A DNA stretch of 64,000 nt from Ostrinia nubilalis (taxonomy: Eukaryota > Arthropoda > Insecta > Lepidoptera > Crambidae). Where the stretch lies: positions 9,491,001 through 9,555,000 of the forward strand of contig NC_087111.1 in NCBI RefSeq assembly GCF_963855985.1. Reading direction: 5' to 3'. A program made the position numbers and the translations under genes. Below are positions 1-11,189 of the stretch, piece after piece (position 1 is the stretch's first letter; the number at the start of each line of letters is the position of its first letter). The notes below the pieces were generated by a model. The model had not been told where the DNA came from. It did no database searches and saw only the letters and a list, made by a program, of their open reading frames with translations.

Positions 1-948
1 GTTTTGTGATACTATGATTGGATTTATCTTCCAAATCTCCCAGTACGTTATAGTTAACTTGGAGATAACCCAAACGAACTCAAAGCCAATCCCATCGATA
101 AATCAGAAACCCCATCACGTCCACCATCAAGCCCACGTTATTTTAACTCTAGTTAATTAATCAATCCCCCACTGACAGTGTAACGGTGCGTAAACCATGG
201 GTCGTTACCCCCTAGACCCTCTCAGATTAGCAGAAAAAAGCAGAAACGAGCCATTGTCTAAACCCAGTGTTGGTATAGGGTGGTTTGACTCGCCTCCGCC
301 AATGGTAGAGATAGGGGTGCCGTGCAATCCAGCGGGAAGCGCTTCATAGACAAATTGCAGCGCTTTTTGGGACAAAAAATTGATGATGCGGAAAATATAT
401 CTTTCTTTTTTAACCAAAAATAATATTAAAGCACAATAGAATCCCAAAAAGAACTATCTAGAAAGGACCGTTACGTTAATGATCAAAAGTACAGTCCAGC
501 ACTTTAGGAGTCTAGACCATAAGTTTTGTAGCAAAATATCCTCTATTACAACTAACATAAGATATTACCTCTATGTTTATCGTGATATTATGCTACCGCT
601 TGTATAATAATACAGATTGCGTGTACGCACGTTTGAGGTTTTTATTCTCTAATTGGTCAGTTTTACAGTTTTTCCAAATAAACACCGTGAGGCGTAGAAA
701 GATCCAATAAAATAATATCTCCCTTTCGACTTTTTAATTATTTATTTATTTATTTATTCAATATGTCGTAATAGCCGAGCAAACAAAAAACAGACATCGT
801 TAAGAAAACCAATACAGGTGAGCATATCTCTATAGATGCTTTTTATATGGACCATATTAGGAAAATCTAAGTACCTATTTATGTGTTAAATAGCCCAGAA
901 CTTCTGTATATCTAGAGCATTTTTCTAAAAGGTAGACCAGTAATTTTA
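1..948. other. AT-rich noncoding stretch
   Basis: No gene is supported here. The small open frame on the minus strand at 205-447 has no recognisable domain. Positions about 256-372 carry a segment that recurs, diverged, at about 5562-5686 (shared core around aagcgcttcatagacaaat). A short TTTA-type microsatellite lies near 735-757. Confidence 0.6.
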
Positions 949-1075
949 CTCAATACTCAATACTCAATACTCAATACTTTTATTGCATAACCACATTAGC
1001 ATTCACATTTATAGGTCTTACAATTTATACAATGTGGACCCAGTTAGGGCACAGCAACTTTAGGAAGGAGACAGA
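949..1075 (-). repeat. 3' tail of a non-LTR retrotransposon with (CAATACT)n repeat
   Basis: Four tandem copies of a 7-bp CAATACT unit are followed by a TTTATTGC block. A similar arrangement, three units plus the same block and a matching downstream segment, recurs at about 10165-10290. A simple repeat plus a conserved block at one end fits the 3' end of a non-LTR element lying on the minus strand. No coding part survives here. Confidence 0.4.
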
Positions 1076-1377
1076 ACGACGATCTTACTAGTCAAAAGAA
1101 ATTAATGTACAAATTGAGTTTGGTGGAAATGTCATTATTAAACGTTTCGATAATTATAAAATAAAGTTAGAATTAATGAATTATTAAAAATGGAAAAATA
1201 TTGTTAAAATGTCATGCTAATTATTGTCAAGTGTTGAAATGTCATGTTAAATATCAAGTGGTAAGCAGTTAGGTCCTACTAATTTATTATTCAGGTCAAC
1301 ATTAATAAATAATAACCTAAAAATCCTTAAATGTCAAGAAATTTTCAAAATAAATATAAATAAATATGTGTATAAAT

Positions 1378-2306
1378 TAAATAATGTCAAAAATGTAAAA
1401 TCATGTCAAAATGTTAAATCATGTCAAAAACTTATCGTCTAAAAATTCTTTCAAATTATAATAAGTTTTCTGATTAAGTATATTCCTTAATCTATTTTCA
1501 AATGTCCTGCTATTTGTTTCAGCTTTTAGGTGTTCAGGTAGGTGATTGTATATTTTTATTGACATAATAAGTGGCCCTTTAGTGTGTAGTGTTAACTTGG
1601 ATTGTGGTAATGCTAGGTTGTTCTTGTATCGTGTAGGGTAACGACGGTGTGTTTGGTCCACGATCTTCGTAGTGAACGCTGGGTATTTCCTTACGAATTT
1701 GCAAATTTCGAATATATAAATCGAAGTAAGGGTTAATAACTTGTGTTTTTTAAAGTAATCTTTGCAACTAACAGATTCGTCAATATTTTCTATAATGCGG
1801 ACGCATTTCTTTTGGAGTATAAACAGATCATTTACATGTGTGCTATTACCCCACATGATTACTCCGTATCGCAACCATCCGTACGCGTAGGCATAATACG
1901 CAGTTAAAGCTGATTTTTTGTCCGTTGTTTTCTTTAGTTCTCTTAGCGCGTAGATAAAGGAAGATAATTTCGTTTTTACATTTTGTATATGAGCTTTCCA
2001 ATTTACGTGTGTGTCTATATTCAGCCCTAAAAGAGTAAATGTGTCCACGCATTCTATTTTTATGTTATTAAATGAAAATTCAATGTCAAGGGGGAGTTTT
2101 TGGTGGGGTCTAAATTGCATTAATTTTGTTTTTTTATAGTTAATTTCTAAGTTGTGGTCAATCATCCAGTCACTAATTTTATTAAAAATGTCATTGAGTT
2201 TAAAATTAAGATTTTGGCTATTTGTGCAAGGTAATAATAAAGAAATGTCATCTGCAAATAATACACATTTGTCACTTAATATTTTCGGGAGGTCATTTAT
2301 ATAAAT
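1378..2306 (-). mobile_element. Jockey/CR1-like non-LTR retrotransposon, 3' part (RT C-terminus and 3' end)
   Basis: The minus-strand frame carries reverse-transcriptase palm and thumb sequence. Upstream of the methionine at 2165 the frame continues through Tyr-Ile-Asn-Asp-Leu-Pro and the catalytic Phe-Ala-Asp-Asp box near 2244-2255. It then runs through the typical C-terminal region (Gly-Val-Ile-Met-Trp-Gly-Asn, Gln-Lys-Lys-Cys-Val-Arg) to a stop at 1419. The remainder of the same RT lies at 4996-5400, so the two pieces are one element split by the insertion at about 2307-5022. The sequence after the stop is short and rich in AAATGTCA-type repeats, as in a non-LTR 3' UTR. Confidence 0.85.
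1419..2303 (-). pseudogene. Reverse transcriptase fragment (C-terminal half)
   Basis: This open frame encodes the end of a non-LTR reverse transcriptase. It runs from the Tyr-Ile-Asn-Asp-Leu-Pro motif and the Phe-Ala-Asp-Asp catalytic box to the natural C-terminus. It lacks the fingers, motif A and any endonuclease domain. Residues match closely in style the fragment at 33430-33890 ([13 protein letters not shown] near the end), so both come from one family. It is still open over almost 900 bases, which suggests moderate age. It cannot work alone because its N-terminal part is cut off by an insertion. Confidence 0.8.
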
Positions 2307-2329
2307 TAAAAAAAATTATAATAAAAAAA

Positions 2330-2555
2330 ACTTTTTTAAAAACAAGCTTTATCCTGAAATGCAGTTGTACTAAAACGAAAAAAATAATTGTATGCTTGGT
2401 TCAATGAATTTCAAAAGCTTGTATCGCGCATGGAATTTATTCCTCTTTTTTTCTGTTTGCGCTACAAGCTTTGGAAATTCATTGAACCAAGCATACAATT
2501 ATTTTTTTCGTTTTAGTACAACTGCATTTCAGGATAAAGCTTGTTTTTAAAAAAG
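2330..2555. repeat. Inverted repeat / foldback of about 100-bp arms
   Basis: The left arm (from about 2330) and the right arm (to about 2555) are reverse complements over roughly 100 bases. The loop lies around 2425-2460. A shorter version of the same hairpin lies at 37424-37530. Confidence 0.85.
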
Positions 2556-2618
2556 TTTTTTTTATTATAATTTTATTTTACACTTTTTAGTTGTATCTCA
2601 ATCTCTGGGTCATTATTT

Positions 2619-2744
2619 AGCACCAAAGTGCTCGAGAAGTCGAATCCAACGAACCCAAACTCGATAAGATTCCGCCGTTTCGTTTAGAAGTTCCTATGGC
2701 CACCTCCTGACTCCATCATCAGGACCTTGGACATCATCTAGCAC
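2619..2744 (+). repeat. 121-bp satellite, first unit (cut off from the array)
   Basis: One unit of the 121-bp repeat ends at a Jockey insertion. The array resumes at 4025. Confidence 0.85.
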
Positions 2745-4024
2745 CCATTCTTTTTTCATGGTACGTCAATGACATCCCCAAATATCCGAATACGGATTTA
2801 GCCCTCTTTGCGGACGACACCGCACTCTACAAGTCCGGACGTAATCGGAATTACGTCATCTTGGCGCTCCAACGAGCAGTCACACAATTAGGCGAATGGT
2901 TCAGGAAGTGGCGTATCGAGGTAAATCCCGAAAAAAGTGCAGCAGTGTACTTTTCTAGGGCTTTGTCTGCGAAACGTCCTCCGGTTCGCACTCGTCCTAG
3001 TGTCCCCACCCATCTCACCTTATTTGACCAAACTGTTCCTTGGAAGAGTGAGGCCAAGTACTTAGGTGTCACCCTCGACCAGAGATTATCGTTCGCTCCG
3101 CACCTCAATCGCGTCTTGAGCCGTGCGAACCACTACACCCACTGACTCTACCACCATTTACCTTTCCTTCCAACTGAAGGAAAAGTAAATTGTCACTTAG
3201 AAATAAGTTTGCTCACACTTCCTGCACAGTCCTTAAGAAATTCCAGACCCTCCAAAACTAATTCTTACGCCGAGCCGCGGATGCCCCGTGGTTCGTGCGT
3301 AACACGAATCTCCATAGAGATTTCGAGATCCCATCGATTGATCACTTTATGAAAGAAGCCTCTCGCTGCTACTTTGATAAAGCTATCAACTACAAGAACC
3401 CTCTTGTCGTTAGCGCCGCCACGTACACACCCCAGAAAGATGTCGCTGCCCAATAGCGACGACCTAGGCATGTCCTAGACGACCCGGACGATCCTATTAC
3501 CGAATTTCTGAACATAGACATCACTGCCTTAAGCACGCCAACTACTCCACAACACAGTAGCTCGTTACACCGTACTCGCCGGCGAGTACGAGGCTCTGCA
3601 TATCATTTCGGACGGTACAGACATGTACCGGGCCGGTTCTCCCCAATCCGTCCCCCGGACACGGCCTGAGCCGAGGTCCGAGCCTACCGTGGCGCCCTCA
3701 GGCCGCGTCCGTAGTCCCCCTCGATCGGGCCCACTAGAGTGAGCCCACCGTAGGCTGGACTTTGGTCCAACACCGCAGTGGGCAACCCTCTAGTTGGGTT
3801 CGCCACTGATCGGGTGCCTAATGCGCTCAATACGGCCCGATCGCGAACGTCGGTCTGCGACCAACGCGGACGAGCCTGGGCTTCGCTTCGCAAAGCCCAC
3901 ACTCGGCCTCGTCGGCGCGCGCACCGACGATAGCCAAACGGCTAGAGTACCTTCTGTACTCGCCAATCTGCCCGGTGAAGCTGGAAAAGCTCTTCAAGCT
4001 ACAAGCGCGCGTCCCTTAAAAAAA
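2745..4024 (+). mobile_element. 5'-truncated Jockey-family retrotransposon inserted in the satellite
   Basis: The insert starts inside the RT domain (Tyr-Val-Asn-Asp-Ile-Pro, then Phe-Ala-Asp-Asp-Thr at about 2804-2818) and continues through typical Jockey C-terminal sequence. Later segments contain Arg-Arg-Ala-Ala-Asp-Ala-Pro-Trp-Phe-Val-Arg-Asn near 3265 and Arg-Arg-Pro-Arg-His-Val-Leu-Asp near 3460. A GC-rich 3' UTR follows and ends in an A-run. It is flanked by an 11-bp target-site duplication, tcatctagcac at 2734-2744 and tcatcttgcac at 4025-4035 (one mismatch). Both flanks are satellite sequence. Confidence 0.88.
2757..3145 (+). pseudogene. Jockey reverse transcriptase fragment
   Basis: The open part of the truncated Jockey ORF2 contains Trp-Tyr-Val-Asn-Asp-Ile-Pro, the catalytic Phe-Ala-Asp-Asp box and the thumb segment with Lys-Tyr-Leu-Gly-Val-Thr-Leu-Asp. 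It is broken by a stop at 3143-3145. Downstream coding similarity continues to about 3500 in more than one frame, with further stops near 3258 and 3455. It has no endonuclease and no RT fingers, so it is a dead copy. Confidence 0.85.
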
Positions 4025-4860
4025 TCATCTTGCACAAAACTGCTTGAAAAGACAAATCCAACGAACCCAAACTCGATGAGTTCCTGCCTTTTCGTTTAGG
4101 ATTTCCTATGGCCACCTCCCAAATCCATCATCAGGACCCTGGACATCATCTAGCACTAAACTGCTCGAAAAGAAAAATCCAACGAACCCAAACTCGATGA
4201 GTTTCTGCCGTTTCGTTTAGGAGTTCCTATGGCCACCTCCCTAGTCCATCATCAGGACCCTGGACATTATCTAGCACTAAACTGCTCGAAAAGACAAATC
4301 CAACGAACCCAAACTCGATGCGATTCCGCCGTTTCGTTTAGGAGTTCCTATGGCCACCTCCTGACTCCATCATCAGGACCCTGGACATCATCTAGCACTA
4401 AACTGCTCGAAAAGAAAAATCCAACGAACCCAAACTCGATGAGTTTCTGCCGTTTCGTTTAGGAGTTCCTATGGCCACCTCCCTAATCCATCATAAGGAC
4501 CCTGGACATCATCTAGCACTAAACTGCTCGAAAAGACAAATTCAACGAACCCAAACTCGATGCGATTCCGCCGTTTCGTTTAGGAGTTCCTATGGCCACC
4601 TCCTGACTCCATCATCAGGACCCTGGACATCATCTAGCACTAAACTGCTCGAAAAGAAAAATCCAACAAACCCAAACTCGATGAGTTTCTGCCGTTTCGT
4701 TTAGGAGTTCCTATGGCCACATCCCTAATCCATCATCATGACCCTGGACATCATGTAGCACTAAACTGCTCGAAAAGACAAATCCAACGAACCCAAACTC
4801 GATGCGATTCCGTTGTTTCGTTTAGGAGTTCCTATAGTCACCTCCTGACTCCATCATCAG
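4025..4860 (+). repeat. 121-bp satellite, seven units in a 242-bp higher-order repeat
   Basis: Units start about every 121 bases (near 4031, 4152, 4273, 4394, 4515, 4636 and 4757). After the first two, units alternate between two subtypes: one has gatgagtttctgcc and a ccctaatcc variant, the other gatgcgattccgcc and cctgactcc. The true period is therefore 242 bp. Open frames at 4229, 4471 and 4713 are by-products of this period. Confidence 0.9.
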
Positions 4861-4995
4861 ACCAGCTCAATGGTACCATAACATTGCATTGTCATCGTAC
4901 TTACATAAGTATACCAAATTTCAGCTCAATCGGTTGAGGAGAAGTGGTCTTAAATTCAGTTGCAAGATTTGTCCCACACATACTAACAAGTGAAG

Positions 4996-5400
4996 TCAAT
5001 ATAAAGCTTGTAAAAAGCTTGTAATAAAAAGGACACAACCTAAGACGCTTCCTTGAGGTATAGACTGACACATTTGTAATACGTCTGATCTTGAAAATAT
5101 TATACTTTTATTTTTTTCGTCAAAATATTCTACTTCTACGTATTGTTTTCGGTTTGACAAATAAGACTTAAACCATTTGTATGTCTGTCCACGTATTCCG
5201 ATGCCGTACATTTTATTTAATAGTATATTATACATAACTTTATCGTACGCTTTTGTCATATCAAGTAAGATACCTACTGCATAGCTTTTTCTGTTCAATA
5301 TGTCAAGTATTTCTTGGATATATGTATAGAATATATTTTAAAGAATATTTTGCTGTCTATATCGTTGATACATACCTCAAAGATTATTCGGTATAATTTT
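4996..5400 (-). pseudogene. Reverse transcriptase fragment (fingers/palm), 5' part of the split element
   Basis: The minus-strand frame contains RT motif A (Leu-Asp-Met-Thr-Lys-Ala-Tyr-Asp-Lys-Val) and motif B (Pro-Gln-Gly-Ser-Val-Leu-Gly). Coding sense is lost at 5022, where the 2.7-kb insertion begins, and resumes at 2306. Upstream of 5298 similarity fades by about 5400, so the element is 5'-truncated with no endonuclease. Confidence 0.82.
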
Positions 5401-7228
5401 TTCCAATGTTCCCTCCCAGCGACATACATAACGACTTATCCTAGATACATTATGTACTCGTAACAATGCCCGCTTCTATGCCTAATCAAAATATAGGGTG
5501 GCACATTTAGTTCCGCTTTTCTAGTTTCATAATTAAAACTAAAATGGCGTATTGTGCTATTCTAAACCGACTGTTGGCTCAAAGGGTTTGAATTCCTTCC
5601 GCCAATCAAGCGGGCCGCATAGATAGGGGGTGATTTGAACATTCAAGCGGAAAGCGCTTCATAGACAAATGCAGCGCTTTATCACGAACGTATTTAAAAA
5701 AAATGAAAAAAAAAATTTTTTTTGAGGATTTTATTACTTTTAACTGGTGCAAGAATCACCCACATTTTCAAGACCAATATTTTTTTTACTAAAAACAAAA
5801 TATGGACGTCACATTAAATTTTATTTTAATCAAGTTTAAAATAAAATAACTCTACTTACGATTTGCCATACTTACATAAAAACAATTTTAAGAAAAGAAA
5901 CGTATTTTTTAAACTCAATGATAAAAATTAAATACTTACCTACCTAATTAAAAGTGATTGATTTTAAACAACATTTTAAGTTACCTGAATTTAAATGAGC
6001 TCGCTAATTATTTAAATTGTAAATACAAATAATATTAAGCGGCCATAGCTCTTGATCTGCGTAGGAGTTGCAAGTGTCAAGACAACCAATCACAGTTCCA
6101 TTTAAGTCAATAACCTTGTGAATTGCCGACTTAAATTAGTTTATTTAAGGCTGGGACCTTAAATTCACTAATATAAAATGAAAATGAACAAAATAAGCTA
6201 AGATAGGCTTAGCTTAGGTTGGTTTTTAATACCTTGTTCTGCACTTTTTTACTCAAAGAGAAAATTCAGCGCAAAAAAACTTTTAATATTGTAGTTGAAA
6301 AATAATTTTAATTGTCTCATTCATCTCCTGCTTACAAAAAGACAACATGTAATTAGATATAAAACAATCCAGTCTTTTTTATGCAATTGATACACAAAGA
6401 AGGTCCTATCACTTCTTTTTTTTTATTTAAAATCATATTGACTTTATCAAATTCAAAATACTTCTTTCATTATATTCATTGCCATCTTTACTAACGGAAT
6501 AATGAAAATTTTACTAACGGACTTTGATATTTACCAAACTGAAGCCCCACAAGTGTTGTTTTCCCTACAACTAAGTACATATTAGCAAACGAAGCCGGGT
6601 GGAAAGCTAGTGATCATCCCTCTAATGCGGTGCCCGGACCCACGCGTTATTGCGTCTCACTGCCCCACTACCCCCTACCCGAGTCCGGTCGACGACCCGG
6701 TGGAAATTGTATTTTCAAGTATTTTTTTACTAAGTATAGATTGAATCGTTATCTCGCTTTTTTGTATTTGATTTTTAAATGATAAACAATTAATAAGATA
6801 TTAGCCAAACAAAGGTCTAATAAATAGTTTTATGGACTGAATTGAATACAATATTTTTTTATTATTAAGTTAATATTAAAGGAAATTAAAAGTATGTAAT
6901 TGTTTTAAAAAATCAACGATTTCAAGTTATTTATTTAATTATTAAAATTATGTTTTTTGTTTGCCTCAGTAATGCATATTTGGAATACACAGATTTCACC
7001 ACTAATAGGTAATAAAAAGGCTTGATGTGGAATTAAGTTTATTTAAATCACATTCATGTAGTCTAACATACTGAACATAATGAATTATTTATATTATGAA
7101 TTTAAAATTTCACTAGTCATAATAAAGATCAATTTTTTAGCTGAATACCAACGAAATCATAACGACTGTTTTCTATTTTTATTTAGACTTCATTATCTTA
7201 GCACCTATGTTTATTTTAATTATTTTAT
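5400..7228. other. AT-rich noncoding stretch
   Basis: There are no supported genes. It holds the second copy of the repeat seen at 256-372 (here 5562-5686) and, at about 6590-6710, a GC-rich block unlike its surroundings that I do not recognise. That block is probably a retroelement scrap. Confidence 0.5.
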
Positions 7229-7527
7229 TTCACACCTAGGGTTGCCAACCGTACTATAATATATAGTATTGTACTATATTTCGGGTCTGCGTACTATATA
7301 CTGTTGAAAAAATATATAGTACGCAAAAATACTATATTTTCAACACCGACAAATCTAACAAACAAATCCTTCATTTAAAAAAAATAAGAACGCGCCTTTA
7401 AAGTAACTTTTAACTGTTAAGATGGTTAAGTCATATAACCTATTGCGCACGTACCATTTCCTTTGATGAGGTCCGTGAACATACTCGATAGGCGATAGCG
7501 TGTATCCGAACGCTTGCGTAACGAACT

Positions 7528-7726
7528 TCATCATTTCAGCCATAGGACGTCCACTGCTGAACATAGGCCTTCCCCAATGCTTTCCATGTTGATCGATTGG
7601 TAGCGGCCTGCGTCCAGCGCTTCCCTGCTACCTTTACGATGTCGTCGGTCCACCTTGTAGGTGGACGTCCCACGCTGCGTTTTCCGGTACGCGGCCTCCA
7701 TTCCAGAACCTTTTCGCCCCATCGCA
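7528..7726 (-). mobile_element. 5'-truncated RTE-family insertion inside the hAT
   Basis: About 200 bases of the C-terminal end of an RTE-type polyprotein lie here on the minus strand ([10 protein letters not shown], then Trp-Lys-Ala-Leu-Gly). They end in a GAT-type 3' tail. An 11-bp target duplication, cgtaacgaact, flanks it (7517-7527 and 7727-7737). Relatives of this fragment recur at 17294, 28071, 34790, 36279 and 56806. Confidence 0.9.
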
Positions 7727-8361
7727 CGTAACGAACTGGTCAATGTCAAATTGACAACGTAAATTTTAACGTCGTCAAACGATATTTTGGTCTGCTTTAT
7801 TTATCGGCAGAATCGTTTTTAACTAGATGTTTTTATTTCTTTTGAAAAGTTGAAATCTTATATAAATTAGGAAAGTGGTAGTGATAACGAAAGTGCGTCA
7901 AATTCTATTGCACCGCTAACGCCGATTAAAAAACGAAAAATACCAAAAAGACTCCAAATAAAATAAACCGGAGTGGAAAAGAGAGTATGACTGGATTACT
8001 GAAGATCCCCAAAATATACAGTGTGAGTCACGATAAAGTGCACATAAATCACGATAAACACAACATATAAAATCGGCGTTAGAACAACGTAAAAAAGATA
8101 TTTTTTTTGGTTACAAAACAAAAAAAAAATGTTGACAATCATTAGAAGCAAAATCCCCCCCACAGAAAATTATGGAATTCAAAAGATTTTTTTGCTATTT
8201 CTTGATAAATGTTTCGTTTTCAGCCAAATGTTTAGACTATCTTAATAAATGGTTTGATTTCAGTGAAAGCAATTGGTTATTTAAAATCCAAAAATTAAAT
8301 TTAAAAAAGGAGGTTTCATGACTGTGAGACAATATTAGAAGTTCTAAAGTTACAAGAAAAA

Positions 8362-8649
8362 TTGAGTATCAAAATGGACGACCTATACTCTGAAATAACG
8401 ATATTGAATGAAATCTTTGCTAAATTAAAAGACTGTAGTGACTTTACTGACAAAACTACAGGCCAAAAATGGCAGCATATTTTAAAAAATACTGAAAATG
8501 ACTTACCAAATTTATTTGAAGTAATTTCATTCCTGCTCTCTATTCCCGCCACTTCGGCATTTACAGAAACGATATATTCGGTTATGACTTCGAAGTGGCG
8601 AGAAGAAAGAAACAGAAGTAGTGTATCATTAATAAAAATGAGCTTTTGA
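8362..8649 (+). pseudogene. hAT transposase C-terminal (dimerisation) fragment
   Basis: The 95-residue frame ends with the hAT family C-terminal signature. This is a hydrophobic segment followed by Ile-Pro-Ala-Thr-Ser-Ala-Phe-Thr-Glu and then Trp-Arg-Glu-Glu-Arg-Asn-Arg. In this family the domain makes transposase dimers. The RNase-H-like catalytic core that should precede it is absent, and an N-terminal BED-like scrap lies about 330 bases upstream, so this is a remnant of a deleted element rather than a gene. Confidence 0.85.
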
Positions 8650-8903
8650 TTTATATTAATTTAAAAATTGAATGTGACAAAGCATATGACACTTTTATTT
8701 TATACAAAAAACTGTTACACAGCGCAAGAACTGCAAAAAAATATAGTTTTTATCAAAATAAATAATTAAAAAATGTATATTTGTCTATTTTTTTGTTTTC
8801 CCATAAAATACTATATATTTTTTAAATGTACTATATTTTTTTACAACTTATTTTGGAAAATACTATATTTCGCTGATGAAATGTTGGCAACCCTATTCAC
8901 ACC

Positions 8904-10160
8904 CTCATTCGCTGCGGTTTTTCTATAAAACGTTTGAATGTGATTGATGTTTGTGCTGCGAACCATGCAACTGTTTGTGTTAATTAGTGTTTAAGTAGTT
9001 GTGATTTCAACTTTTTTGAAGTACTTATGGTTCTTAAAAAATTAAATTATTTGCAATTATTTTTTGAGAAAATTCAAAACTAAATCATTTCTCCGAACCA
9101 CTTAAATTACGAGTACGAGAATCACCCAGCTGTGAAATGTGCTGCGTTCTGTGCTCTTTAAATTTCTTTTGTTAAATTTCAATTCAAGTAGCTATTTTTA
9201 ACTGCTTCGAAGAACAACACCGAAATGCTTTTTCTTTGGAGTTATTTGCAGATATTTTTGAAATGCAGAGCTCCCTCCGGCCAAAGCAGAAGTATAATTA
9301 GTGCTATTCTTTAGTAATTATGTAATACCTGTTGTCCGAGCGACTCGGGACCGGATGAGGGCAGTTTCAACCGGTTATGGCGCAGGGTGATTCTGTTGCT
9401 TGGGTACTGAGTCAAAAAATATCAAAATTTTACATGGAATTATGTACTTTTTTACACATTTCATCTCATTCTGTATCCGATAGCAGTGATTCAAATACAT
9501 TTTACAGATATTCACCAAATCTTATTGAAGTTTTGTTGTCAAATCTTGGCCACTAAAGCTTAACTTACTTACATAAAAACTGTAAATACTTTGTTCAAAA
9601 AATACAAAAGTTGTTGTAAAATATTTGTTTTTAAGTAAACTTAGAGCCTATTCCTTAAAAATTTGACCAACATTTATTCACTCCTCAAAATTCCACCTTA
9701 AAAAATGGTGTAAACCTCCATAAGCCCGATAATCACCAAAAACAAGCATAAAAGCTAAACAGCTCATGACGAATCGATGGAGCTTAACATTTTAAAGCAA
9801 GTTCAGTGTTCACACCCCATTAGGTGCTGTATTTGTATTTTATTTCTTATAAATGAGGATCCGAATGCCCATGTAATGTATCGCAAATTAGGTATATAAA
9901 CAATACTTGATTGAGAATCAATATGTTATAAATGAGCATCAAAAAACGTGCTTGGTGGTTTTTTTTAGATAATTATAAGGGTCTAATACGTTTTTGTGCA
10001 AGCCTGCTAACATTTGAAGCCTAGCAGAAATATGGGGAACTAAAATCATTAGCAATAGAGTGACGGTCTGGGTGTTTCTATTTATTTTTTATTTTATTTT
10101 AGCTAGTTTTTAAATGCCACTTACAATCATAATGCCGGTATTCGGTAAGGTTCTTTAGTT
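8904..10160. other. Noncoding stretch, nothing recognised
   Basis: The sequence is AT-rich with no convincing ORF, splice-linked exon or repeat structure that I can identify. Confidence 0.5.
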
Positions 10161-10164
10161 TAAG

Positions 10165-10290
10165 CTCCCAATACTCAATACTCAATACGTTTATTGCTTC
10201 CTTAATAGTACATTTAGGTGTTACATGGTTATATTTGGAGATCATTAAGGACCCTGTTGGGCGCTGCAAACTAAAAATTTATAAGAGAGG
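10165..10290 (-). repeat. Non-LTR 3' tail, second copy of the (CAATACT)n type
   Basis: Three CAATACT units are followed by a TTTATTGC block and a segment resembling 949-1075, including a ...CCCAGTTAGGGC / CCCTGTTGGGCG... stretch. Confidence 0.4.
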
Positions 10291-11189
10291 AGGCTTCTTT
10301 TTATCATAGATAGAAAATTATAGTTTAGGTACATCGCTCCATAAAAATTTTGAAGCAATTAAGTAAAATAAAGACAAATAAAAACTCAATTAATGGATTC
10401 GGTTGTTTGTTTTGTTATAAAAAAAATAGGCTTGTCATCATAATTAATAAGTTTCTATAAAAATCACTAAAAAGTCAGTAGCGTCAGTCAAAGTGTCGTA
10501 GTACCTAGGCTGTAATTAGTAATTTTAAGGCCATAACAATAAAAATTCAAAATTCGAATGCTTCAAAAAGTTCCATTCCTATTTCAAATTTTAAAATTCG
10601 ATTAAATCTCATTTTCGAACATCTTGTCCTACTCACTCAGAGCAGTAAAACAAACAGTAATAAAATATTAGCCGCCCTGAGTCATCATTATTACCATTAC
10701 CAGTTACAGCCACAGATAAGACTAAATCTGCTACCTATGTAAATTAGGTAGGATATCAATCAACCAAATTAATAATATTACATCGAAGTACAAGCAAAGC
10801 TACTGAAACACAAAAAGACAACTTTTCAACTCGAACAATGTCAACTGAACCTGCCCTAACGCGGGACCAACAACCTCCGATCAAATTAACCGCTTTTTTC
10901 TTGCGATACATCAACCTACGACCACGTGTCCCGAGTTGTGCGTGTGTGCGCATTTCGTGGGTTCATTCACCTCGCCAGTTGGGGAAGTTGGGAACAGGGC
11001 GTGCTGTGGAGACGATTTAGATTTATTTTAGATAAATATAACGCCAGAAAAAAAAACGATGCAATTAGCGGTTTCATCCTAACTGGCAGTTAAGTATTTA
11101 CAAACATATTTCTGTTGGATGCTTAGGGAGAAACAAACGCTGGCCGTAACAGCGTATTACACTTGAAAATTTTGACAGGTTCATCCAGT
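10291..11189. other. Noncoding stretch, nothing recognised
   Basis: There is no supported gene. Two opposite-strand frames near 10756-11020 overlap each other and have no recognisable domains. Confidence 0.45.

Larger units (their letters stand above)
2307..5022. mobile_element. 2.7-kb composite insertion splitting the RT: foldback, 121-bp satellite array, conserved tail
   Basis: The RT motif ending in Val-Leu-Phe-Ile at about 5023 resumes with Tyr-Ile-Asn-Asp-Leu-Pro at 2306, so everything between is inserted DNA. The insertion has short inverted ends (ACAAGCTTTAT near 2345 and its complement near 5005). Inside are a long foldback (2330-2555), eight 121-bp satellite units and a tail (4860-4990). 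The same three modules, with a single satellite unit, occur on the opposite strand at about 37124-37550, which shows that this is a mobile family. I cannot assign its class. Confidence 0.65.
7237..8895 (+). mobile_element. hAT DNA transposon, internally deleted, with 8-bp target duplication
   Basis: Terminal inverted repeats TAGGGTTGCCAAC and GTTGGCAACCCTA are flanked by an exact 8-bp duplication, ttcacacc (7229-7236 and 8896-8903), the hallmark length for hAT elements. Many ACTATAT-type subterminal motifs occur near both ends. Inside are a BED-finger-like transposase start (about 7970-8035) and the hAT dimerisation domain (8362-8649). The middle of the transposase is missing, so it is non-autonomous. 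Confidence 0.93.

Noticed and set aside
4229..4937. Three similar 74-77-codon frames as a small gene family
   Set aside because: They repeat every 242 bases because of the satellite period.
8362..8649. Domesticated hAT-derived host gene
   Set aside because: The fragment sits inside intact terminal repeats and target duplication and lacks the catalytic core. A transposon remnant is simpler.
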